A stretch of 64,000 nt of DNA, taken from Tabrizicola caldifontis (lineage in GTDB: Bacteria > Pseudomonadota > Alphaproteobacteria > Rhodobacterales > Rhodobacteraceae). Of this stretch, positions 1 to 6,193 are shown one piece after another (position 1 is the first letter of the stretch; the number at the start of each line of letters is the position of its first letter). The stretch covers positions 1 to 64,000 of the forward strand of contig NZ_SIJH01000005.1 in assembly GCF_004762095.1 (NCBI RefSeq). Direction: 5' to 3'. The notes under the pieces are model-generated. The model saw nothing but the letters and a program-made list of their open reading frames with translations. It was not told the origin of the DNA and made no database searches. Position numbers and translations under genes: made by a program.

Positions 1-161
1 AGCCGCAGCGACCCGCAAAAAGAAGGAAGACAGCCATGCCTTGACCCCAGCCTGAGCCGAAATCCATAATCAGAGGTGGCTCACTTCTCGATGGAAAACC
101 CGGCTCAGTTCTGGGTGGAAATCAACAGCTCTGCTTGTATCAACTTGATACGAGCGACCGT

Positions 162-389
162 ATGGACCGCGCCGCCGCCATGTGGGCAGCCCATGACCCC
201 GCATGGTTCGTCAACTTCCGCCATCTGCACCCCAAGGTCCGCACGGTGCGCGGCCTTCACGCCAAGTGGAAGGAAGCCCAGAAGCCCCAGCCTGAGGCAC
301 CCAAGGTGGGTAACCGAGGAGGAGGGCTTCCCCTCCCCGGTGCGTCGCAAGTTGCTGCTCACGACCTCAGGCGTTGCGGCTCAACTTGA
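162..389 (+). CDS. Small hypothetical protein of the mobile element
   Basis: A 75-codon frame with G/C-rich third positions. The N-terminal half is rich in Trp, His and Lys/Arg and looks protein-like. No family is recognised. The frame is open upstream to about position 45, so TTG at 135 is another possible start. Its 3' end overlaps the end of the convergent gene at 367-1317 by 23 bp. The rightward strand before it also ends in a Lys-rich frame near position 55, so a short rightward operon could enter from the left. It may be a remnant rather than an expressed gene. Confidence 0.3.
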   Translation: MDRAAAMWAAHDPAWFVNFRHLHPKVRTVRGLHAKWKEAQKPQPEAPKVGNRGGGLPLPGASQVAAHDLRRCGST

Positions 390-1317
390 TGTAGCCAAGG
401 CTGACCGCCTGCTTGAAGGTCATCTGGCCGAGGCCCTGTGCCGTGAGGTCGAGAAGGACGCCCCCTCCACCCATCCGGCTGAACTTGATGCCTGCCTCAT
501 GGAGGGCATCCTCCACGGATACCGGGTCTACCTTGTCGGCTGACATTGCGAACTCTTCCGCCAAGCCCTCAAAGCCCTTTGTCGAGTTGCTCATCATCAG
601 GTCGCGGGTGCTCTCCACAAATCGCTGATGCATCTTCGGGTCGCTGTAGAGGAAGTTGGAGAAGGCGTCCGGGTCATAGACCCCGAGAGGTGCCAGGCGT
701 TGCAGCACTGCCCCCGCCACTCCGTCCCGTGCGGTCTCCACGGCTTCCGCCATCAGATCATCGGGGACCCCTGCCTGCATTGCCAGCCGGTTCACGATCT
801 TTGCATCAACTTCACCCCCGTTGCGGAGGAGGGAGTCGAGTGCGGCAATACGGGTATCGGCGCTGGTGCTTTGGATGATGGTGGACAGGGCCTCCTCGGT
901 CTCCGGGGAAGTCGTGAAGCCACTCTCAAGGGCCTCCTCTGCGGTGCCCCCGGATGCCAATTCCAGCACACCCTTGGGGCCTTCCTTGGGGGCTGCCCCT
1001 GCCTGTCCTGTCGCGGTGGGGGAGAAGCCACCCCCTGCATCCTGCGAGAGGAAGCCAAGCTGAATGGCCATAGCTACGGTCATGCGGTGTCCGTGGGCTT
1101 GGATGGTGTCCGAGGGGCGCACCTCTCGGCCCACCACTGCGGACCCTGTTGGGGACTTGGCGGTGGACATGATGTCCCCTTGAACCTCGAAGCCGGTGTC
1201 AGCCTGAAAGGTCTCTGAGGTCGGCGCACTGGTGGCGGTGGTGCCTGCGCTGGTCATGGTGACCTCTGCGCCGTGGTCGTCGGTGTAGGTGCCGGTGTAA
1301 GAGTTGTATTCGCCCAT
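367..1317 (-). CDS. Hypothetical protein of the mobile element (316 aa)
   Basis: Unrecognised protein, last of the leftward gene series. The N-terminal third is low-complexity, rich in Ser, Thr, Gly and Ala. A middle segment (about residues 125-250) looks helical and acidic. Two short similar segments occur, one near residue 80 and one at the extreme C-terminus, each with an Ala-x-x-Leu-Gly-Phe/Tyr core. There is no signal peptide or membrane helix. The size, acidic helical middle and place at the end of an element operon would fit a phage structural or assembly protein, but nothing identifies it as one. It begins 51 bp after the stop of the 1369-1752 gene, so co-transcription is likely. Confidence 0.6.
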   Translation of the reverse strand: MGEYNSYTGTYTDDHGAEVTMTSAGTTATSAPTSETFQADTGFEVQGDIMSTAKSPTGSAVVGREVRPSDTIQAHGHRMTVAMAIQLGFLSQDAGGGFSPTATGQAGAAPKEGPKGVLELASGGTAEEALESGFTTSPETEEALSTIIQSTSADTRIAALDSLLRNGGEVDAKIVNRLAMQAGVPDDLMAEAVETARDGVAGAVLQRLAPLGVYDPDAFSNFLYSDPKMHQRFVESTRDLMMSNSTKGFEGLAEEFAMSADKVDPVSVEDALHEAGIKFSRMGGGGVLLDLTAQGLGQMTFKQAVSLGYIKLSRNA

Positions 1318-1368
1318 GATGGGTGTGTTCCTTGTTTGGTGGGTTCGTGATGAAGGGGAGCGGGCGGG

Positions 1369-1752
1369 TCAGCAGGTCTGCATGACCACCCGAACGCCGA
1401 CCTTGCCGGTGTTATGGTGGACCGTGACGCGGAGTTCATTTAGCGCCCCGATGTGCCGGGTCTCGGAGTAGACAAACGTCCCCACCTCTATCCAATGCAG
1501 GGAGGGGTGAGACCGGCCTTCGATGATAACCACAGCCCCATCCGAGATGGTGACCGTGACGGGGACCCCTTGGCCGGGTGTGACCAGTCCCCTCGGGATG
1601 CCCGATATGGGTCCCGTGAAGGTGGCTTCGGTGGTGCCTTGGGGGACCAGATCAGGGGTGAACCGTGCGGTGGGCCAGCGGTCCAGTTCGGGGGACATTG
1701 TGGAGGAGTGAACGCGCCTCTCATAGGGTGATCGCCGGGGGGCCATGGTCAA
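1369..1752 (-). CDS. Hypothetical beta-rich protein of the mobile element (127 aa)
   Basis: Unrecognised. After a short basic N-terminus the chain alternates Val/Ile/Thr in the way of beta strands (about residues 40-125). It contains several Gly-Pro turns and ends in a Cys. No signal peptide or transmembrane segment is seen. The start codon overlaps the stop of the RNase H-like gene (ATGA at 1749-1752), so the two are translationally coupled. A small all-beta protein in a phage-type operon could be a structural or tail-associated protein, but this is only inference from composition. Confidence 0.55.
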   Translation of the reverse strand: MTMAPRRSPYERRVHSSTMSPELDRWPTARFTPDLVPQGTTEATFTGPISGIPRGLVTPGQGVPVTVTISDGAVVIIEGRSHPSLHWIEVGTFVYSETRHIGALNELRVTVHHNTGKVGVRVVMQTC

Positions 1753-2360
1753 GCCCTCACTGCCGGTGGGAGGTGGTCGAGGGTGGCTGAGAGCATCCGC
1801 GAGGCCATCGAATAGGCCAAGTCGTCAGCCTCACAGGCCCCGAGGATGCTTGCCCGACCATGAGCATTGAAGATGCGGAAGTCATCGAAGGCGTCTGCCA
1901 TCGCTCTCACATCCTGATAGAGGCGGCGGTGGCGAACTGGGTTCCCCCGTGAGTCATGCCAGTCCAGCCCCGGCCAGTATTCACTGGCCAGCCCCATCCC
2001 TGAGACAAGGCGTTGGGTGTCGGAGAAGACGGTGACCCTCTCAGTGTGCAGGGAGACCATGCGTTTGATGAGGCGAAAGGCTCCTGCCAAGGCGATGAGG
2101 GCTTCACGCTCCTCCGTGGACCGGGTGCTGCCATGAGATAGGCTGTGCTTGGAGACCACTTCACCATCGACGACATGGTGGACCACAGCACCATGACCGC
2201 AAGCGCCGGGACCTGACGGGGAGACATTGTAGGCCGAGACGAAGATGATGACATTCGTTCCGCTTTCAGCCCGAGAGACTGCACGGGAGAGGAGCTTCCG
2301 TTCACTGAGGGTGGGCTTCGGGGGTTTTGCGGGCATGGTTGTGGGTTGGACGGTATCCAT
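1749..2360 (-). CDS. RNase HI-fold protein with altered active site (203 aa)
   Basis: Residues 36-190 follow the RNase HI pattern: an opening strand and a Gly-Pro-Gly turn (about 38-60), then E86 in the place of E. coli Glu48, D114 in a Ser-Asp-Thr-Gln strand end in the place of Asp70, a basic loop with paired Trp (129, 134) followed by a Pro-Val-x(4)-Leu-Tyr helix like the E. coli handle region, His167 near the position of His124, and D179 in Asp-Asp-Leu-Ala in the place of Asp134. The first metal-binding Asp (E. coli Asp10) appears to be Ser42. The fold assignment is made by eye. Without that Asp, ordinary hydrolysis of RNA in RNA-DNA hybrids is doubtful, and it may bind nucleic acid without cutting. 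AAGGAA lies 7 nt before the ATG. Confidence 0.6.
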   Translation of the reverse strand: MDTVQPTTMPAKPPKPTLSERKLLSRAVSRAESGTNVIIFVSAYNVSPSGPGACGHGAVVHHVVDGEVVSKHSLSHGSTRSTEEREALIALAGAFRLIKRMVSLHTERVTVFSDTQRLVSGMGLASEYWPGLDWHDSRGNPVRHRRLYQDVRAMADAFDDFRIFNAHGRASILGACEADDLAYSMASRMLSATLDHLPPAVRA

Positions 2361-2465
2361 AATGATGTTCCTTCGGTGATGGGAGGGGTGACGGGGTGCC
2401 AGCAGAGGCGCTGGGAGGCCCGTGGGGGTGCGTAGATGTGGGGCCTAAGGTAAGTGTAACTGCCG

Positions 2466-2867
2466 TTAGACCAGCCCTGTGAGGGCATCTCTGAGGGCTT
2501 CCTTGAGGGGTTCCCCGGTGACCCGCTGTGGCAGCGACGTGGCGCGATCATTGATGTCCCGCGACCATGTGCCTGAGGGCTTACGACCGGCAGCCTCAAG
2601 GGCCTTCTTGCGCCTCCGCATGACGGAGATGGTCTGAGGCGTGACCCCTCCTACACTGGCCAGACTGGCTATCGTGAAAATTGGACCATGCATCTCGGGG
2701 GTGGACTGGTGCAGGCAGACAAGACGCCAAGCGGCATCCTTCCGTTGCTCTGGGGTCCACCCTTGATGGGCTGACCCAAAGAGGGAGTTGAGGGTCTCGG
2801 TCATGGCGGCGGCGGTGTTGGAGTTCCGCCCGTAGTGCTTGGAGGGTGGAGCGTCGTTCATCATCAT
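2466..2867 (-). CDS. Hypothetical protein with a helix-turn-helix-like segment (133 aa)
   Basis: No family recognised. Residues about 66-95 read as a helix-turn-helix: a helix ending in Ala-Ser-Leu, a Gly-Val-Thr turn, then a Pro-Gln-Thr-Ile-Ser helix running into a cluster of four basic residues. Such segments are usual in element regulators and terminase small subunits. The start overlaps the stop of the upstream gene as ATGA (2864-2867), so it is translationally coupled to the ribbon-helix-helix-like protein. The pair may be the control genes of the element, but the binding site is unknown. Confidence 0.55.
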   Translation of the reverse strand: MMMNDAPPSKHYGRNSNTAAAMTETLNSLFGSAHQGWTPEQRKDAAWRLVCLHQSTPEMHGPIFTIASLASVGGVTPQTISVMRRRKKALEAAGRKPSGTWSRDINDRATSLPQRVTGEPLKEALRDALTGLV

Positions 2868-3214
2868 CCACGGAACCCCCGGCTGGTGAGGATGGGCAAA
2901 GCCTCGATCAGGGCAGCCGCGAGGACCTCTGAGGTGGACACTTCCCGTTTGCCGTCGTGCTGGGCCGCATAGCGTTCCTGGAGGGCCTCAATGGCCGCGA
3001 TGATCTCCGGGCGGACTCTCACGGTGCGCCACTGTGCGGCCCTTCCTGTGGACTCTACGGGGCATCCTCGAAGCAACTCGGGGAGGTAAACCGCAAGGGT
3101 GCGTCTGAGGGTGCCCATGAACTGCAACTCGCGGCGGGTCTTGTCCTTGTCGCGGCGAGCGAAGGCGGTGGCGGTCTTGATGTTTGAGAGGGAGAGGGTC
3201 TGGCGGGTGGTCAT
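2864..3214 (-). CDS. Putative ribbon-helix-helix regulator (116 aa)
   Basis: Unrecognised by name. The C-terminal part (about residues 66-112) has the layout of a ribbon-helix-helix DNA-binding domain: a short beta strand (Arg-Thr-Val-Arg-Val), a first helix, a linker, and a second helix opening with Ser-Thr-Ser-Glu. The N-terminal half is basic. It lies 34 bp after a minus-strand terminator-like hairpin (3248-3271), so its transcription would be cut if it depends on read-through from the recombinase side, unless a promoter sits in the short gap. It is the first gene of the leftward group. Confidence 0.55.
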   Translation of the reverse strand: MTTRQTLSLSNIKTATAFARRDKDKTRRELQFMGTLRRTLAVYLPELLRGCPVESTGRAAQWRTVRVRPEIIAAIEALQERYAAQHDGKREVSTSEVLAAALIEALPILTSRGFRG

Positions 3215-3247
3215 GGTGAGAAGGTTCCTTGGATGTGTGACGCACAG

Positions 3248-3271
3248 AAAAAAACACCCCCGAGGAGGTGT
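3248..3271 (-). terminator. Intrinsic terminator or attenuator
   Basis: On the minus strand a 7-bp stem (ACACCTC with GGGGTGT) closes a CTCG tetraloop and runs directly into seven T's. It sits between the recombinase and the 2864-3214 gene and faces leftward. It would end the recombinase transcript or act as an attenuator for the downstream genes. Confidence 0.6.
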
Positions 3272-3407
3272 CCCCGAGGGTGTGCGTGAAGGTGGGTTGG
3301 AGGTGTGACCGAGGGTGGACTAACTGATAACTTCAGGCCCTGTCTGAGAAGGACGGGTGATTTGCATCAAAGGTGTGGGTTCATCGGTGGAGGAGATGAG
3401 ATGTGGT

Positions 3408-3561
3408 CATCATCATCATCATCATCAGGGGCAGATGGTCGAGTGTGTCTGGAGGAGGAGGAGGAGGAGTCATACCCTCTCATCCCATGCTCATGGTCAT
3501 CCTGAGGCTAGGCACCTCATGACCATCCTGAAGCTCACTCACTGTCGTGGTCCAGCTTCAG
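3408..3561. repeat. Element control region: CAT and GGA tracts, direct and inverted repeats
   Basis: The 426 bp between the genes at 3214 and 3641 carry no convincing gene. They hold 20 bp of CAT repeat (3408-3427), 19 bp of GGA repeat (3451-3469), two 19-bp direct repeats matching at 16 positions with a 26-bp period (3490-3508 and 3516-3534), and a perfect 8-bp inverted repeat CTGAAGCT/AGCTTCAG (3528-3535 and 3554-3561). Such clustering suits protein binding, for example a regulator or recombinase accessory site, but no function is proven. Confidence 0.5.
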
Positions 3562-3640
3562 TATACCTCAATCCATCTCAGGGCTAAGGTGTGGGTTAAT
3601 TGCCCGCGCCCATAAGTCATTGATATTGCTTACCCCGGTT

Positions 3641-4303
3641 TCAGCCCGCTTTCAGCCTCTCCAGCGTCCTCATGACCTGCGAAGCCGACCACTGCCCGCC
3701 CCGTGGCGTGGTGACCCCTGAGGCGTTCAGCGCCCCTGCAATCTCCCTCAGGGACTTCCCGGCAGCCTTCAGGGGCAGTAACAGGGCAGCCACCTTCTGA
3801 GCGCTGGCATCGGCCCCAGCCTGAATAGCCTCGTTCCGTGCCTCGGTCTTGGGGCGAAGGCCCCCCAGCTTGACCCCACGCGCCTTGGCCTCTGCCAGTG
3901 CTGCCTTGGTCCTGAGGGAGATGAAGTCCCGCTCTTGCTCTGCCAACATGGCGTAGAGGTGCAACTCAATCTTGGAGGCCATGGGGATCGAGGCCACCCT
4001 GAAGGTCACCTTCGGGTCTTCCATCAAGGTGGCGATGAAGGACAGCTTGCGGGACAGGCGGTCCAGCTTGGCGACAAGGAGGGTGGCCCCGGTCTTCCGG
4101 CAGAGGTCTAGAGCCTTGGTCAACTCGGGTCTGGCATCATCGGTCCCCGAGAGAATGTCGGTGAACTCCCCGATGACCTCAAAGGGCACCTCTGCATAGG
4201 TGGTCAGGAAGAGGTCAAGGTCACGTTGCTGGGCAGCAAGCCCAAGGCCTGACTCCCCTTGCTCCTTGGTCGAGACGCGGCGGTAGAGGATGAACTGTTG
4301 CAT
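3641..4303 (-). CDS. Serine site-specific recombinase (resolvase/invertase family)
   Basis: Cuts and rejoins DNA through a Ser-DNA link. The N-terminal resolvase domain (residues 1-140) has the Tyr-Arg-Arg-Val-Ser start with catalytic Ser11, the LDRLSRK segment with active-site Arg, and the usual long helix with an acidic-Arg-Asp-Phe-Ile-Ser core. The C-terminus (about 165-220) is a short helix-turn-helix with the Ser-Leu-Arg-Glu-Ile-Ala and Thr-Pro-Arg-Gly-Gly-x-Trp signature. At 220 aa it is a small resolvase, not a large integrase. ATG at 4303 is chosen because it gives the standard N-terminus. GTG at 4315 is possible, but it lies inside the 12-bp inverted repeat. It is the clearest mobility gene here. 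Confidence 0.9.
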   Translation of the reverse strand: MQQFILYRRVSTKEQGESGLGLAAQQRDLDLFLTTYAEVPFEVIGEFTDILSGTDDARPELTKALDLCRKTGATLLVAKLDRLSRKLSFIATLMEDPKVTFRVASIPMASKIELHLYAMLAEQERDFISLRTKAALAEAKARGVKLGGLRPKTEARNEAIQAGADASAQKVAALLLPLKAAGKSLREIAGALNASGVTTPRGGQWSASQVMRTLERLKAG

Positions 4304-4352
4304 GGCCTGACTCACTGGTTCCGAGGTGTGTTTCGCCCTTGTGAGTCAGGCC
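4304..4352. repeat. Perfect 12-bp inverted repeat abutting the recombinase start
   Basis: GGCCTGACTCAC (4304-4315) and GTGAGTCAGGCC (4341-4352) are exact inverted copies separated by 25 bp, and the left arm touches the recombinase ATG. It could be the recombination site or operator of the recombinase. In the mRNA it would form a strong hairpin that buries the AGG in front of the ATG. Confidence 0.7.
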
Positions 4353-4385
4353 GTTGCAAATGTCAACGTTCCTTGTGATTGCAAC
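4353..4385 (-). promoter_or_regulatory. Recombinase promoter -35 inside an inverted repeat
   Basis: On the minus strand a consensus TTGACA (4361-4366) lies between GTTGCAA (4353-4359) and TTGCAAC (4379-4385), a perfect 7-bp inverted repeat. The matching -10 (near 4338-4343, CACAAG) is weak. The layout suits a repressed promoter for the recombinase. Confidence 0.4.
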
Positions 4386-4386
4386 A

Positions 4387-4563
4387 CTAGCTTTGTGAGG
4401 CCCAAGAGACGGACACCCCCGGCAGATCAAGGGTGCCTCCGCTGATCGGGTCGCGGGTGATGCCATAGCGGGCAGCCGGTGCGGTCTCGCGTTGAGCGAA
4501 GACCTCCCATCGACCAAGGCGGATGGACAGGAAGGAACGGGAAGCGGTGAAGCTGATGGTGAT
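4387..4563 (-). CDS. Small protein with probable AUC start (58 aa)
   Basis: An open frame of 58 codons plus TAG with no ATG, GTG or TTG at its head. A strong AAGGAG lies 7 nt before an ATC codon at 4563, and an in-frame TAA lies just before the AAGGAG. The product opens with Thr-Ile-Ser-Phe and alternates hydrophobic and basic residues (Ser-Ile-Arg-Leu-Gly-Arg-Trp-Glu-Val), then has Arg-Tyr-Gly-Ile-Thr-Arg-Asp and a Gly-Leu-Asp-Leu-Pro tail, so it reads as a real small beta-rich protein. A CTG at codon 12 would be a poorer start. A sequencing error or a mutated ATG could also explain it. It would be translated from the promoter at 4609-4637 and precedes the recombinase. Confidence 0.5.
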   Translation of the reverse strand: MTISFTASRSFLSIRLGRWEVFAQRETAPAARYGITRDPISGGTLDLPGVSVSWASQS

Positions 4564-4608
4564 GTGTAGGCTCCTTTAGGTGGACCGAGGGTGTTCCCCC
4601 GGTGCCCC

Positions 4609-4637
4609 TTCATGAGTCCCGCATGAAAACCTGTCAA
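4609..4637 (-). promoter_or_regulatory. Leftward promoter with operator-like repeat
   Basis: Minus-strand TTGACA (4632-4637), a 17-bp spacer and CATGAA (4609-4614) as a weak -10. A perfect inverted repeat TTCATG-N7-CATGAA (4609-4614 and 4622-4627) covers the spacer and -10, as an operator would. It lies upstream of the AUC-start gene, after an AT-rich stretch at 4640-4670. Confidence 0.45.
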
Positions 4638-4830
4638 CCCATTGTTTTATTTAACTTAAAGGAATATTCCGCAGGTGGATGGAAGGTGAAACCTGTGGCC
4701 CTACCGGGGGGTCTGCGCGGTCTACATAGTGTATCTCTCTCTGACGAAAATGCGTGGTAAACCATAGTGACCCCCTGACAATCAGTGAGCCGTGTGGTTC
4801 AACCTCCCAAGGCATTGAATGTAGGCCCTA

Positions 4831-5088
4831 ATGTTCTTCACCAAGGCGGGGCGAATTGCCGCGTGGATTGCAACCGTAGTAGCACTCATGTCCATCGCCC
4901 TGGGCTATGCAATCGGATGGGGTGGGACCGACTCCGTTCTGGCAGAGGCCTTCCGCATCGACTCTCCCCAGAAAGCCGTCGCTCAAAGCAAGCTGTCCCT
5001 GAGCCAAGGCTATGCCCTCCTGTTCTGCGGCCTCGTCTTGGGCATCCTGTCAGAGATTAGCGAGTCCATTGCAGGTCGCACGGATTGA
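4831..5088 (+). CDS. Small two-helix membrane protein (85 aa)
   Basis: No family recognised. Two hydrophobic segments are clear: about residues 9-30 (Ile-Ala-Ala-Trp then Val-Ala-Leu) and 60-78 (Ala-Leu-Leu-Phe-Cys-Gly-Leu). Between them is a polar loop of about 30 residues, so both ends should face the same side of the inner membrane. A weak AGG lies 7 nt before the ATG. It is the only clear rightward gene at the right edge of the element and stands alone. Small two-helix proteins of this sort can be holins or exclusion factors of phages, but no motif supports either. Confidence 0.5.
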   Translation: MFFTKAGRIAAWIATVVALMSIALGYAIGWGGTDSVLAEAFRIDSPQKAVAQSKLSLSQGYALLFCGLVLGILSEISESIAGRTD

Positions 5089-5398
5089 CCGCTTGCCTCG
5101 ACGGCACACTTTCCCTACACCTCAGGCACACGCGACACTATCCAGCCGGAAGCAAAGCACTCAGGAAGCTATTGAGAAATAACAGAAAAGGCCAATGGCT
5201 CTAGGGTTCGATTTCCAAGCCCGGAGACCGCCGCCCGCTCCAGACCCTTCCCCCGAAGACTGGCGCGACCCATTCTGGATCTGTCGACTCTGGATCTGGA
5301 GACGGACCAGCCATCGCCCAGGCGACTTATAAGTGGCGGCACGCCTGGGCGCGGCGGTTTGATGACAAGGTAACGACGCCGAACGAGGAACGGCGCTG
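5089..5398. other. Gene-free border between mobile element and chromosome, with hairpin
   Basis: No gene is supported in these 310 bp. They hold a perfect 10-bp inverted repeat CGCCCAGGCG/CGCCTGGGCG (5315-5324 and 5342-5351) whose loop begins with the palindrome ACTTATAAGT, and a direct repeat TCTGGATCTG (5274-5283 and 5289-5298). The hairpin lies 48 nt past the fabI stop and may end that transcript, though it has no T-tract. The element probably ends in this stretch. A T-arm-like GGTTCGATT at 5210-5218 has no matching stem. Confidence 0.4.
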
Positions 5399-6187
5399 TC
5401 AGAGGTTTTCCGCCTGCGGGAAGCCCAGCGCGTGATAGCCGCCATCGACATGGACGATCTCGCCCGTCGTGCAGGCGCCGTAGTCGGAACAAAGCCAGAC
5501 CGCCGTGCCGCCGATCGCCTCCAGCGTCGCATTGGCGCGCAGGGGGGCGTTTTCCTCGGTATGCCGGAAGGTCGCCCGGGCGCCGCCGATCGCCGATCCC
5601 GCCAGCGTCTTCATTGGCCCGGGAGAGATCGCATTGACGCGAATCTTCTGCGGCCCCAGATCGTTGGCCAGGTAACGGGTGGCCGATTCCAGTGCGGCCT
5701 TGGCCACGCCCATCACGTTGTAGTTCGGCGAAACGCGGTTCGATCCCTGGAAGGTCAGCGTCACCAGGCTACCGCCGTTCGGCATCAGCGGTTCGGCCCG
5801 GCGGGCAATGTCAATGAACGAAAAGCACGAAATGTTCAGCGAGTTCAGGAAGTTGCCCTTGGTCGTATTGATGAAGCGACCCGTCAGTTCCGTCTTGTCG
5901 GAATAGGCGATGGCGTGGATGACGAAATCCAGGCTTCCCCAGCGGCGCCCAAGTTCGGCGAAGCAGGCGTCAAGGCTGGCCTCGTTCGTCACGTCGACAT
6001 CCAGAAGAAGATCCGACCCCACCGAGGCCGCCAACGGCTGCACTCGCTTGCCAAATGCTTCGCCCTGATAGCTGAAAGCCAGTTCCGCGCCTTCCGCATG
6101 CATTGCCGAGGCTATGCCCCAGGCGATCGACCGGTCGTTCGCCACGCCCATGACAAGCCCGCGCTTGCCCTTCATGAGGTCTGCCAT
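5399..6187 (-). CDS. fabI: Enoyl-[acyl-carrier-protein] reductase (NADH)
   Basis: Reduces the trans-2-enoyl-ACP double bond, the last step of each fatty acid elongation cycle, in the cytosol. At 262 aa it has the usual FabI length. The N-terminal Rossmann segment (Gly-Val-Ala-Asn-Asp-Arg-Ser-Ile-Ala-Trp-Gly, residues 14-24) and the Tyr-x6-Lys catalytic pair in YNVMGVAK (about residues 160-167) are present, followed by the Ile-Ser-Pro-Gly-Pro substrate loop. It begins 6 bp after fabB, so fabA-fabB-fabI form one leftward transcription unit. Being the target of triclosan and isoniazid-type inhibitors is a family property. Nothing is unusual in the sequence. Confidence 0.95.
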   Translation of the reverse strand: MADLMKGKRGLVMGVANDRSIAWGIASAMHAEGAELAFSYQGEAFGKRVQPLAASVGSDLLLDVDVTNEASLDACFAELGRRWGSLDFVIHAIAYSDKTELTGRFINTTKGNFLNSLNISCFSFIDIARRAEPLMPNGGSLVTLTFQGSNRVSPNYNVMGVAKAALESATRYLANDLGPQKIRVNAISPGPMKTLAGSAIGGARATFRHTEENAPLRANATLEAIGGTAVWLCSDYGACTTGEIVHVDGGYHALGFPQAENL

Positions 6188-6193
6188 GATGCG

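Noticed and set aside
2-55. Lys-rich end of a rightward reading frame at the window edge
   Set aside because: Only 17 codons are visible and no start or homology can be judged.
3408-3469. His- or Glu-repeat protein read from the CAT and GGA tracts
   Set aside because: No frame across the tracts has a ribosome site or protein-like flanks, so they are treated as non-coding repeats.
4221-4637. 138-codon leftward frame over the recombinase start
   Set aside because: It overlaps the recombinase N-terminus and its composition is unlike its neighbours. The other frame (4387-4563) has a good ribosome site.
5205-5235. tRNA-like GGTTCGATT suggesting an att site in a tRNA gene
   Set aside because: The bases on both sides do not pair as a T-arm or acceptor stem, so no tRNA gene is present.
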